In this document: piece by piece, positions 51,641 through 59,735 of the stretch
Layout of the letters: each line of letters begins with the position of its first letter
Position numbering within the stretch: the stretch's first letter is position 1
From: JACKJK01 sp046159835
GTDB taxonomy: Bacteria > Pseudomonadota > Alphaproteobacteria > Rhizobiales > Tepidamorphaceae
NCBI RefSeq assembly: GCF_046159835.1
Contig: NZ_JBJXCY010000002.1
Span: forward strand, 558,001 to 622,000
Length of the DNA stretch: 64,000 nucleotides
Direction of reading: 5' to 3'
Notes under the pieces: model-generated
Told to the model about the DNA's origin: nothing
The model's database searches: none
The model's input: the letters and a program-made list of their open reading frames with translations, nothing else
Translations under genes and position numbers: made by a program

Positions 51641-53106
51641 TGCGCACCATCGCACTGCCCGAGATCGGGACATTCGATGCGTGGCGAGAACAGGCACGCG
51701 CGCTCGTCAGCGCCGGCATTCCGCCGGAAGACATTGCGTGGTCCTGTGGTGAGCAGGCAAACGACCTGTTCTCGGCCACCGCGAATGGCGGGGAAGAAGG
51801 ATCGCAGAACGGCGACGCGAAGGCTCCGGCTCTTGCCGTGCCGAAAGCGTTTGTCTCGCTGGCGGGCGATGTCGTGTGGCACGGCGACCCGGAGCGCTTC
51901 GCGCGGCTTTACCAGTGGCTCTGGTTCATCGCACGTGATCGCACCCGGTCCCGCGACAGCGCCGATCCGCTCCACACCCGGCTTCAGGCGATGGCGAAGG
52001 ACGTGCGCCGCGACAAGCACAAGATGACGGCCTTCGTGCGCTTTCGCGAGATCGACCCGCTGACCGAAAACCGCCGTCGCTTCGCCGCCTGGTTCGAGCC
52101 GACCCACCGCATCGTGGAGCCGACCGCGCCGTTCTTCGTGCGCCGGTTCGGCGACATGGACTGGACAATCTGCACGCCGACGCTCACCGCGAGCCTCGAA
52201 GGCGGCAAGCTGCGCCTTGAACCCGGCAGCACCAAGCCGGACCTGCCCGCCGACGCGACCGAGGACCTCTGGCGCGCCTACTTTCGAAACATCTTCAACC
52301 CGGCGCGCCTGAAGCCCGATGCCATGCGCGCCGAAATGCCGAAGAAGTACTGGCGCAACCTGCCCGAAGCCGAACTCATCCCGGAAATGATCGCGACCGC
52401 GCAGGCGCGTGCGCGCGAGATGGCGGCGGCCGCGCCAACCTTGCCGCCGGTGCGCGCAGGGCGCATTACCGAGAGGCTGAAGGTCACGACCGAAGCCCCG
52501 CCCCCAGTCGGCACGCGGGCAGAATACGAAGCAGCGCTTTCCGGCTGCCGCCGCTGTCCGCTTTGGGAGAACGCAACGCAGGCGGTTCCCGGCGAAGGCC
52601 CGCTCGACGCTGAGTTGATGATCGTTGGCGAACAGCCCGGTGACCGCGAGGATCTGGCAGGCCGTCCCTTCGTCGGCCCGGCGGGTCAGCTGTTTGATGC
52701 GGTCGCGCAGGAAGCCGGCATCGACCGGTCGCGCGCCTTCATCACCAATGCCGTGAAGCACTTCAAGTTCGTGCCGCGCGGCAAGCGCCGGTTGCACCAG
52801 AACCCGAATGCGGGCGAGATCGACCATTGCCGCTGGTGGCTCGACATGGAGCGCAACATCGTCCAGCCCCGGCTGATCCTCGCCATGGGCGGCACCGCCC
52901 TGCAATCACTCACCGGGGAGCGCAAGGGCATTCTGTCGCGGCGCGGCAAGATGGAGGAAGCGGCCGACGGCACGCCGCTTTTCGTGACGGTGCACCCAAG
53001 CTACATCCTGCGACTTCCGGAACAGCGCCTGCGCGATGCCGAACGCGAGCGCTTCCGCGCCGATCTGCAAGAGACCGCGAGATTGCTGACCAAGCTGGCC
53101 GCCTGA
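51640..53106 (+). CDS. udgX: UdgX-type uracil-DNA glycosylase with N-terminal DUF4130
   Basis: 488 residues. N-terminal ~200 (FVSLAGDVVWHGDPERFARLYQWLW, FVRFREID) is DUF4130/TIGR03915-like. From ~300 it is a family-4/UdgX glycosylase: CRRCPLW, GEQPGDREDLAGRPFVGPAGQLF, NAVKHFKF and the UdgX loop KRRLHQNP (~382-389). The His in that loop forms the covalent link to uracil-excised DNA in studied UdgX. VTVHPSYILRL is the C-terminal active-site motif. Coupled to the radical SAM gene by TGATG; they probably repair one lesion together. Confidence 0.9.
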   Translation: MRTIALPEIGTFDAWREQARALVSAGIPPEDIAWSCGEQANDLFSATANGGEEGSQNGDAKAPALAVPKAFVSLAGDVVWHGDPERFARLYQWLWFIARDRTRSRDSADPLHTRLQAMAKDVRRDKHKMTAFVRFREIDPLTENRRRFAAWFEPTHRIVEPTAPFFVRRFGDMDWTICTPTLTASLEGGKLRLEPGSTKPDLPADATEDLWRAYFRNIFNPARLKPDAMRAEMPKKYWRNLPEAELIPEMIATAQARAREMAAAAPTLPPVRAGRITERLKVTTEAPPPVGTRAEYEAALSGCRRCPLWENATQAVPGEGPLDAELMIVGEQPGDREDLAGRPFVGPAGQLFDAVAQEAGIDRSRAFITNAVKHFKFVPRGKRRLHQNPNAGEIDHCRWWLDMERNIVQPRLILAMGGTALQSLTGERKGILSRRGKMEEAADGTPLFVTVHPSYILRLPEQRLRDAERERFRADLQETARLLTKLAA

Positions 53107-53153
53107 TCCAGTCACCGGCTCGAGATCGTTCAGCGATTTGTTGAGAGAAGGAT

Positions 53154-53230
53154 TGGTAGCGGAGGACGGACTTGAACCGCCGACACGCGGATTATGATTC
53201 CGCTGCTCTAACCAACTGAGCTACTCCGCC
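53154..53230 (-). tRNA. tRNA-Met, elongator (anticodon CAU)
   Basis: 77 nt with encoded CCA. Acceptor GGCGGAG, D-arm GCTC...GAGC, anticodon stem GCGGA/TCCGC around the loop ATCATAA, T-arm CGGCGG-type. Body matches the alphaproteobacterial elongator methionine tRNA. Confidence 0.92.
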
Positions 53231-53339
53231 CCAAACGGGTCATCCGCTGGCCATGAAGGCCGCAGACGAGCGGGCGATATACGGCGCGCGCGCCGGACGT
53301 GTCAAGCTGACGGATGCGCCTTGCGCGGACGATCCGCGC

Positions 53340-54542
53340 TCATCGCGCGCCTGCCGCTTCCAGGCCGCGGGAACGCGCCGTATCGGGCACGGCATCGAAG
53401 GCGGAACGGGTGGCGTCGATGGTGCCGCCGCCCAGCAAGCGGCCGCGCTCGTCCGACAGGTCGTAGAAGGCGCAGGCCTGCCCCGGCGACACGCCGGTTT
53501 CCGGCTCCAGCAGTTCCACCGCCGGTGCCCCGTCGACCGTCAGCAGGCGGGCTGCAACGGGCGGGCGCGTGGAGCGGACCTTCACCGCGATGTCCCTTTC
53601 GCCGGACAGCGCACCGTCCAGGTTGTCTTCACCGATCCAGTTGACGTCGCGCAGCATGACGATCGCTGTTTCGAGCGCCGTGCGCGGCCCGACGATGACG
53701 CGGGCGTTCACCGCATCGAGCGCGACGACATAGAGTGGCTCGCCTGTCGCAACGCCGATGCCGCGGCGCTGGCCGACCGTGTAGCGCAGGATGCCTTCGT
53801 GGCGGCCGAGAACGCGGCCATCGAGATGCACGATCTCGCCCGGCTCTGCCGCATCGGGACGCAGCTTCTCGATAACCTGCGAGTACTTGCCGGTCGGCAC
53901 GAAGCAGATATCCTGGCTGTCGCTCTTTTCGGCGACGGACAGCCCGTACTTGCGGGCAAGCTCGCGGGTCTCGTCCTTGTGCATGTCACCGAGCGGGAAG
54001 CGGAGGAAATCCGCCTGCGCCTGCGTCGTGGCATAGAGGAAGTAGCTCTGGTCCCGGTCCGGATCGATGGCGCGGTAGAGCGCGCGGCGCCCGTTGCCTT
54101 CCGGCGCGGGGCGCGAGGAAATGTAGTGACCAGTCGCCAGCGCCTGCGCGCCAAGATCGCGCGCGGTGTCCAGCAGGTCGTGAAACTTGATCTTCTGGTT
54201 GCAGCTGACGCACGGCACCGGAGTTTCACCGGCGATGTAGCTGTCGGCGAAAGCGTCGATGACCGCTGTCTTGAAGCGCTGTTCGTAGTCGAGCACGTAG
54301 TGGGGAATGCCGAGCGTCTCCGCAACGCGGCGCGCATCGTGGATGTCCTGCCCCGCGCAGCACGAGCCCGCGCGGTGCGTTGCTTCGCCGTGATCGTAGA
54401 GCTGCAGCGTGACGCCCACCACGTCATAGCCCGCCTCTTTCAGCAGGCCGGCCACGACGGAGGAGTCCACGCCGCCCGACATCGCGACGACGACACGGGT
54501 GTCCTGCGGGCGTCCCTGAAGATTGAGATCCACTGCGCTCAT
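53340..54542 (-). CDS. mnmA: tRNA-specific 2-thiouridylase MnmA
   Basis: Thiolates U34 of Glu, Gln and Lys tRNAs. 400 residues. PP-loop VVVAMSGGVDSSVVAGLL; catalytic Cys in CCAGQDIHDARRVA and CVSCNQKIKF (two Cys forming the transient persulfide); KSDSQDICFVPTGKY; GQRRGIGVATGEPLYVV and the C-terminal beta-barrel. Start MSAVDLNLQG at 54542; longer frame to 54575 is not conserved. Ends 110 bp from tRNA-Met. Confidence 0.95.
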   Translation of the reverse strand: MSAVDLNLQGRPQDTRVVVAMSGGVDSSVVAGLLKEAGYDVVGVTLQLYDHGEATHRAGSCCAGQDIHDARRVAETLGIPHYVLDYEQRFKTAVIDAFADSYIAGETPVPCVSCNQKIKFHDLLDTARDLGAQALATGHYISSRPAPEGNGRRALYRAIDPDRDQSYFLYATTQAQADFLRFPLGDMHKDETRELARKYGLSVAEKSDSQDICFVPTGKYSQVIEKLRPDAAEPGEIVHLDGRVLGRHEGILRYTVGQRRGIGVATGEPLYVVALDAVNARVIVGPRTALETAIVMLRDVNWIGEDNLDGALSGERDIAVKVRSTRPPVAARLLTVDGAPAVELLEPETGVSPGQACAFYDLSDERGRLLGGGTIDATRSAFDAVPDTARSRGLEAAGAR

Positions 54543-54798
54543 AAGTCTCTCGTCCCCGGCGCGCCGATGCAGCACCGTTTATCGCTCGGCAATCTAGGCC
54601 TTGGGCAAACAAAAAACCAGCATGTGCAGCCAGAATGCGGCGCTTTATCGGCATGGGGCGCGACCCGGCAGAACCTGCCGCCTGCCCGGCAATGGGTGCC
54701 GCTTCCGGCGACCAGCCGCAACGATCTGGCGCGCGTCGAAAATCACAAGTCATTGTTTTATTAGGTATTTTTCTGCCGCCCAACCGATTTGGCACAAT

Positions 54799-54814
54799 TG
54801 GCCCGCCGATTGCT
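54799..54814 (+). promoter_or_regulatory. Sigma54-type promoter upstream of fliK
   Basis: TGGCCC-N5-TTGCT fits the -24/-12 consensus TGGCAC-N5-TTGCW with one mismatch. It lies ~70 bp upstream of the fliK start codon in a 341-bp gap otherwise without genes (54543-54883). FliK is a sigma54/FlbD class gene in Caulobacter, and flbD is in this window. Confidence 0.6.
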
Positions 54815-54883
54815 GGTGTGACTGCGACCAATTCCGTATGCGCGCTGCGAATGGCAGCCCGCGCGTCGAGGAAAGACCGGCAA

Positions 54884-56644
54884 GTGACAACAGCAAGCGT
54901 GATTTCCTTCCTGCAGCCCGGCATCCAGCCCGGCTTGAAGGCGAATGCAGGTGCAGCGCCCCAGAAGGGCGAGACGCCGTTCGCGCAGTTCATGTCGGCG
55001 ATCGGGCTCGAGCCGGAGACAGTTCCGGGCCAGCTCGTCGCCGCATCGCGCGCGACCGCCAAGGTTGATGGCGCCGCCACGCGTGCGCAGAAGGGCCCTG
55101 CCCTGCCCGCGCCGCTGCAGTTCCTCAAGCTGATCGGCGAGGCGCTCGAGACACAGCTGGCAGAGGGCGGAGACCTCGCCGAACTGGCCGAGGCGGGAGA
55201 ACTGCCTGCCGAGATCGAAAACCTGCTCCAGCAATTCGTGGACCTGCCTGGCGATGCGCTGGCCCAGTTGGAAAGCCTGATCGGCCCGCAGGCCGTCGCC
55301 GGCCTGCAGCAACTGTCGCAGGCAGCCGGTATCGGCACTCAGGCGGATGTTGGTGACATCGCCGGCGTCGACGGGCTCAACACGCCGACCGCCCCAGCGT
55401 CCGGCCCGCCTGCGGGCGACGAAATGGCCGACCAGTCAGCAAAGGCACCTGTTGCACCCACGACACCGCCGGCAACACCTCCCGCGCCGGGCACGGCAGA
55501 TGCGGACGCAGTTCCTGCCTCGACCGCCGCCGCAACAGGCGAGGCCGCCAAAGTTTCGGATACTGCGAGCAAGCCCGCAACGGCACCGGTTGCCGAGCCG
55601 AAGGTCGGCGCGGCAGCATCCGTAACGGCCAATGCGGCACAGGCGCAGGCGACCACCGGCGACCAGCCCGAAACACCCGCCACCAAGCCTGCTGGCGAAT
55701 CCGGCACCAAGCCTGCGGCAGACGCCGCACCGGCACAGGCACGTGCGACGGGGGAAACCGCAGCCAAAACCGGCCTGCCCGCACAGCCGGTCACCGCACG
55801 CGCCGGCACCACGGCAGGCAGCGCTGCAAGTGATGACTCCGGCGCGACGGCAAGTGCCACCGCGACGAGTTCTGCGAGCGGCAGCTCGGACGCCGAAACC
55901 GTCAACACCGCACGCGAAACCACGCGCAACGGCCTGCGCACGCTGCTTGAAAAGGTAATCGGCACCGGCTCGCAGATGCAGCAGGCGCAAGGTGCAACCC
56001 AGCAGGGCAACGACAATTCGCTCGGCGCCACCATCCGCGCCGCCGCAGCCGCGCGGCAGGCCCAGAGTGCGGGTCTCAGCGCCGATGCCCCAACACCCGA
56101 CATGATCCCGACGGGGGGAACCCCGGCGCAGGCGGACCCGATCCTGATCGCGGGCGACCGCGCCTTGCCGCCGGGCGTGTCCGCGCCGGCGCGCAGCGTG
56201 ACGCTGCCGGCCTACGGCACATCGCTGCCCGTGGCCCAGCTCGCCGTGACCATTTCCAGCCAAGCGCGCGGCGGCACCCGCCACTTCGACATTCGCCTCG
56301 ACCCGCCGGAAATGGGCCGGATCGACGTGCGCCTCGAAATGGGACGCGACGGCACGCTCAACGCCCACCTGACGGTGGACCGGCCGGAAACCTACGACGC
56401 AATGAACCGCGATGCGCGGCAGCTTGAACGCATGTTGCAGCAGTCCGGCATGAAGCTCGACAACACCTCGCTCCAGTTCTCGCTGCGCGATGGTGGCGAG
56501 GGCCGCCACGGCAGCCAGGCGCAGGGCGAGGGTTCATCCAACAATGCCGCCACGGCGTCGCAGCGCGAAGATGATGCAGCAGCGCCTGTTGCACCTGCCT
56601 ACATGCGCGGCGTGTCCGACGCACTGGTCGATATCGAGGTCTGA
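54884..56644 (+). CDS. fliK: Flagellar hook-length control protein
   Basis: 586 residues. N-terminal helical part, a long Ala/Thr/Pro-rich ruler region (~160-440, flexible) and a C-terminal FliK domain with RHFDIRLDPPEMGRIDVRLE and QQSGMKLDNTSLQFSLRDGG that switches export specificity at FlhB. Start is GTG at 54884 (VTTASVISFL) with GAGGAAAG upstream; the frame further up is non-conserved and contains the promoter. Followed by flgD after 36 bp. Confidence 0.88.
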   Translation: MTTASVISFLQPGIQPGLKANAGAAPQKGETPFAQFMSAIGLEPETVPGQLVAASRATAKVDGAATRAQKGPALPAPLQFLKLIGEALETQLAEGGDLAELAEAGELPAEIENLLQQFVDLPGDALAQLESLIGPQAVAGLQQLSQAAGIGTQADVGDIAGVDGLNTPTAPASGPPAGDEMADQSAKAPVAPTTPPATPPAPGTADADAVPASTAAATGEAAKVSDTASKPATAPVAEPKVGAAASVTANAAQAQATTGDQPETPATKPAGESGTKPAADAAPAQARATGETAAKTGLPAQPVTARAGTTAGSAASDDSGATASATATSSASGSSDAETVNTARETTRNGLRTLLEKVIGTGSQMQQAQGATQQGNDNSLGATIRAAAAARQAQSAGLSADAPTPDMIPTGGTPAQADPILIAGDRALPPGVSAPARSVTLPAYGTSLPVAQLAVTISSQARGGTRHFDIRLDPPEMGRIDVRLEMGRDGTLNAHLTVDRPETYDAMNRDARQLERMLQQSGMKLDNTSLQFSLRDGGEGRHGSQAQGEGSSNNAATASQREDDAAAPVAPAYMRGVSDALVDIEV

Positions 56645-56680
56645 CGGGCCTGAGGCCCCAACCCAAGGAGTACCGCGTTC

Positions 56681-57337
56681 ATGATCCTGGATGCCATTTC
56701 GAGTGCCGCAGGCACCTCATCCGCCGCGAAGGATCGCGCAGGCATTGCCGACAACTTCGACACGTTCCTGCAGATCCTGACGACACAATTGAAGAACCAG
56801 AACCCGTTGGAGCCCCTGGACACCAACGAGTTCACGGCACAGCTCGTGCAGTTCTCGCAGGTCGAGCAGCAGATCAAGCAGAACGAGAACCTCGAAGCGA
56901 TCACGCAGCTTGCCGCAGCGACCGCCGCCACGAACGCCGTCAGCTTCGTGGGCAAGCGCGTCAGCGTGTCGACGACCCAGTCGGAACTGACCAACGGCAC
57001 CGCCAACTGGCAGTACAGCGCGGCCAAGGATGCCGACGCCGCGAAGTTCACGATCCGCGATTCCGCCGGCAAGGTTGTGTGGACGGGCGAGCGCGACATC
57101 TCCAAGGGCGACAACAATTTCACATGGGACGGGCGTGACGCCGGTGGCTTGAAACTGACTGACGGCAACTACACGCTGAGCGTCTCCGCAAAGGACGCCG
57201 ATGGCGAAACTGTCACGGTCGGCATCGCAGCGGAGGCGATCATCGACGGGGTCGATTTCTCCGGCGAGGAGCCCCTCCTGCTGGCCGGGGACACCACCAT
57301 TCCCATGAGCAGCGTCAAGCGCATCCACAACCAGTAA
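56681..57337 (+). CDS. flgD: Flagellar hook assembly scaffold protein FlgD
   Basis: 218 residues. FLQILTTQLKNQNPLEPLDTNEFTAQLVQFSQVEQQ is the FlgD N-terminal signature. The FlgD-type Ig and Tudor-like part has FTWDGRDAGGLKLTDGNYTL. Exported through the flagellar pore, it caps the growing hook. Start ATG at 56681 with AAGGAG upstream. Same transcript as fliK. Confidence 0.94.
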   Translation: MILDAISSAAGTSSAAKDRAGIADNFDTFLQILTTQLKNQNPLEPLDTNEFTAQLVQFSQVEQQIKQNENLEAITQLAAATAATNAVSFVGKRVSVSTTQSELTNGTANWQYSAAKDADAAKFTIRDSAGKVVWTGERDISKGDNNFTWDGRDAGGLKLTDGNYTLSVSAKDADGETVTVGIAAEAIIDGVDFSGEEPLLLAGDTTIPMSSVKRIHNQ

Positions 57338-57439
57338 GGCAGGCCGCACCGGCGGGACGGGCGTTCTGCGCCCGCTCGCAGGCCCTTAACTTTCCTGAAC
57401 AAACCCTTGCCATGCCAAGGGAAAATGCCGCTCCACACT

Positions 57440-57454
57440 TTAGCCAAATTTTAA
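57440..57454. promoter_or_regulatory. Putative CtrA box upstream of sciP
   Basis: TTAG-N7-TTAA matches the CtrA full site TTAA-N7-TTAA with one mismatch, 60 bp upstream of the sciP start codon. SciP is CtrA-activated in Caulobacter. Confidence 0.5.
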
Positions 57455-57513
57455 GCGCGGTCACTTACCGTACTCCACAGTTCTTGTTGCGTATGCGTAT
57501 GTGTGGAGTATCG

Positions 57514-57789
57514 ATGAGCGAGCTTTCTCGGCCACGGGTCAGGTATGTCATTGGGCCTGACGGGTCACCCCTGACGATTGCCGACCTTCCCCCGGCAAAC
57601 ACCAAGCGGTGGGTGATCAGGCGAAAGGCGGAAGTTGTCGCTGCGGTTCGCGGCGGACTTCTGTCACTGGAAGAAGCGTGCAAGCGCTATACCCTGACAG
57701 TTGAAGAGTTCCTCAACTGGCAAAACTCCATCGACCGGCACGGGTTGGCCGGCTTGCGCACCACGCGCATCCAGCAATACCGCCACTAG
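57514..57789 (+). CDS. sciP: CtrA inhibitor SciP (DUF1153)
   Basis: 91 residues covering the whole DUF1153 family: RYVIGPDGSPLTIADLPP, then the helix-turn-helix KRWVIRRKAEVVAAVRGG and EEACKRYTLTVEEFLNWQ. In Caulobacter this small protein blocks CtrA from recruiting RNA polymerase, so it sets when flagellar and cell-cycle genes run. Start ATG at 57514 with GGAG 5 nt upstream. Confidence 0.92.
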   Translation: MSELSRPRVRYVIGPDGSPLTIADLPPANTKRWVIRRKAEVVAAVRGGLLSLEEACKRYTLTVEEFLNWQNSIDRHGLAGLRTTRIQQYRH

Positions 57790-57948
57790 CAACGTCTGCA
57801 CGCCGCACTTCTCCGCGGTTGATGAGACGGCAAATCAAGAGGCTGCCTCCGGGCGGCCTTTTCGTGCTTGCCTGACCGGATTTGTTGCCTTCGTGCCCGG
57901 TCCATGCCAACCAGAGCCGGCAACATCACGAGGCTTTACCCCCGCGCC

Positions 57949-59544
57949 ATGATCCCGCGTATCATTCATCAGACTTGGCGCGACGCGCACTATTCCAGTG
58001 AAAATGGCAGCCCGGAAAGCTGGCGGGAAAACAATCCCGGCTGGGAATACCGCCTGTGGACCGACGACGAGCTGGAATGGTTCGTCAGTGACACGTTTCC
58101 CCGGTTCGCGGAGCTGTATCACGCCTACCCGAACCCGGTTCAACGCGCCGATCTCGCCCGCTACATGCTGTTGAAGACGTTCGGCGGCGTCTACGCGGAC
58201 ATGGATACCGACTGCCTCGCCCCGCTTGATCCCATCGCCGACGAAGACCGCGTGGTCGTGTGCGAAGAGCCGCGCGACCACTGGCAGCCTTCGCAAGTGC
58301 GCGGCATGAGCCTGCAACTGTTCAACGGTACATTCGCAAGCCCCCAGGGCCATCCGCTCTGGGACGATGTTCTGGAGCGCGCCTGGCGAATGCGGATGGC
58401 AATCAGCAAGGACGTGCTGGATTCAACCGGACCGCTCGTCTTTGCTGCCGCAGTCGCAGGCTTTGCGAAGCCTGACGAGATCTCGGTGAACTCCTGCCAC
58501 CTGTTCAGCCCGAACGGCAAGGACGGCAAACCGGCCAGCGATGTGCGACACGGCGACTACGGACACCTTGGCCTGTCGCGGCACAACTGGGCCGGAAGCT
58601 GGTTCTCAGACTACCGAGCCAAGCCGTTCAACAATTTCAAGGGTCGCTTCCGCAAGCGCCGCGCGCAGCGCGATGCCAGGCGCTATCCGAGCCCGGAAGA
58701 TCAACTTGCGAAGATCGATCGCGAGCGCGCTTTGCGGCCGCTGCCTGCCTACCGCGATGATGCCCCGCCCAGCGTCGCGATCTTCGTTCCCGTCCGCAAC
58801 GCTGCCCACGCCGTGCGCCTGTTGATGCAGCAGGTTGCCCGGATCGACTATCCCCGCGACAGGTTGCGCGTCGTCTTCGGCGAGGGGCCGAGCACCGATG
58901 CGAGCGCCGCCATTCTCCAGCGGTTGAAAGAACGCCACGAAGGCGATTTCGCGGGCTTTGACGTGCTGACTTTCGACGGTCCCGACCGCCGATCGAGCGG
59001 GTCGCGCTGGCTGCCGTCCGAGCAGCTTGTCCGCCGGGCCGCCATCGCCAAGGCGCGCAACCGGCTGCTGCGCGAGGGTTTGCGCGATACCGACGAACGC
59101 GTCCTGTGGATCGACGCCGACGTCTGCGAATTTTCACCCGGCATCCTGCGCCGGCTGCTTTGCGAGGACGAAAAGATCGTCACGCCCAATTGTGTGCTGG
59201 AATGGAACGCACACAGCTTCGATCTCAACGCCTTCCTCCAAACCGCCGAAGTCGTCGAAGTGATCCGTTACAAGCACTACAAGCACGGCCTCATGCAGCC
59301 GCCGCCGAACGACTACACCCGCCGCCATCTGCACGAACTTCGATACCTCGAGCGCATCCCCCTGACGGGGGTTGGCGGCACAATGCTGCTGGTCGATGCA
59401 GAATTGCACCGCGCAGGGCTGGTCTTTCCCGAAACGCCCTACCGCGAACTGATCGAGACGGAAGCCTTCGGCGTGATGGCCAACGATCTCGGTATCGTCC
59501 CCATCGGGCTGCCGAACGTCGAAATCCGGCACGTTTCAGCGTGA
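57949..59544 (+). CDS. Two-domain glycosyltransferase (GT32-like plus Anp1-like)
   Basis: 531 residues. Domain 1 (1-~230): IPRIIHQTW, RADLARYMLLKTFGGVYADMDTDC with the DxD motif, a GT32 (mannosyl/galactosyl) transferase. Domain 2 (~270-531): SVAIFVPVRNAAHAVRLLMQQ, VLWIDADVCEFSPGILRRLL with a second DxD, as in Anp1/GT62. Probably makes two linkages of one glycan. It sits between sciP and fliF, so flagellin or a surface glycan could be the target. Start MIPRIIHQTW fits the family; ATG at 57904 is possible. Confidence 0.78.
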   Translation: MIPRIIHQTWRDAHYSSENGSPESWRENNPGWEYRLWTDDELEWFVSDTFPRFAELYHAYPNPVQRADLARYMLLKTFGGVYADMDTDCLAPLDPIADEDRVVVCEEPRDHWQPSQVRGMSLQLFNGTFASPQGHPLWDDVLERAWRMRMAISKDVLDSTGPLVFAAAVAGFAKPDEISVNSCHLFSPNGKDGKPASDVRHGDYGHLGLSRHNWAGSWFSDYRAKPFNNFKGRFRKRRAQRDARRYPSPEDQLAKIDRERALRPLPAYRDDAPPSVAIFVPVRNAAHAVRLLMQQVARIDYPRDRLRVVFGEGPSTDASAAILQRLKERHEGDFAGFDVLTFDGPDRRSSGSRWLPSEQLVRRAAIAKARNRLLREGLRDTDERVLWIDADVCEFSPGILRRLLCEDEKIVTPNCVLEWNAHSFDLNAFLQTAEVVEVIRYKHYKHGLMQPPPNDYTRRHLHELRYLERIPLTGVGGTMLLVDAELHRAGLVFPETPYRELIETEAFGVMANDLGIVPIGLPNVEIRHVSA

Positions 59545-59610
59545 ATGGGGCGTCAGCGAAGCGCCCGTGAGGCTGCTTGTCCTCCCGATTCGGCACAAAC
59601 TTTCGCTCTG

Positions 59611-59626
59611 TTAACCATCCGTTTAC
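59611..59626. promoter_or_regulatory. Putative CtrA box upstream of fliF
   Basis: TTAACCATCCGTTTAC matches the TTAA-N7-TTAAC CtrA consensus with one mismatch, 110 bp upstream of fliF. Early (class II) flagellar operons of Caulobacter are CtrA-activated. Confidence 0.65.
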
Positions 59627-59735
59627 CACCAGCTAGGAAATTATTGCCCATCGGGCGGTTGCACCGGCAGGCAAGAATTTCCCCTTCCGCACCTTGCAAG
59701 CCGCGCATCCGCCCGCAACTGGCCAGGGGCAACAC

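Noticed and set aside
54790..54814. Sigma54 promoter using the TGGCAC at 54790-54795
   Set aside because: Better -24 match, but distance to TTGCT is 14 nt instead of 5; the overlapping TGGCCC at 54799 has the correct spacing.
57358..57374. Terminator after flgD
   Set aside because: CGGGCG/CGCCCG stem is only 6 bp and no T-run follows, so it is not called.
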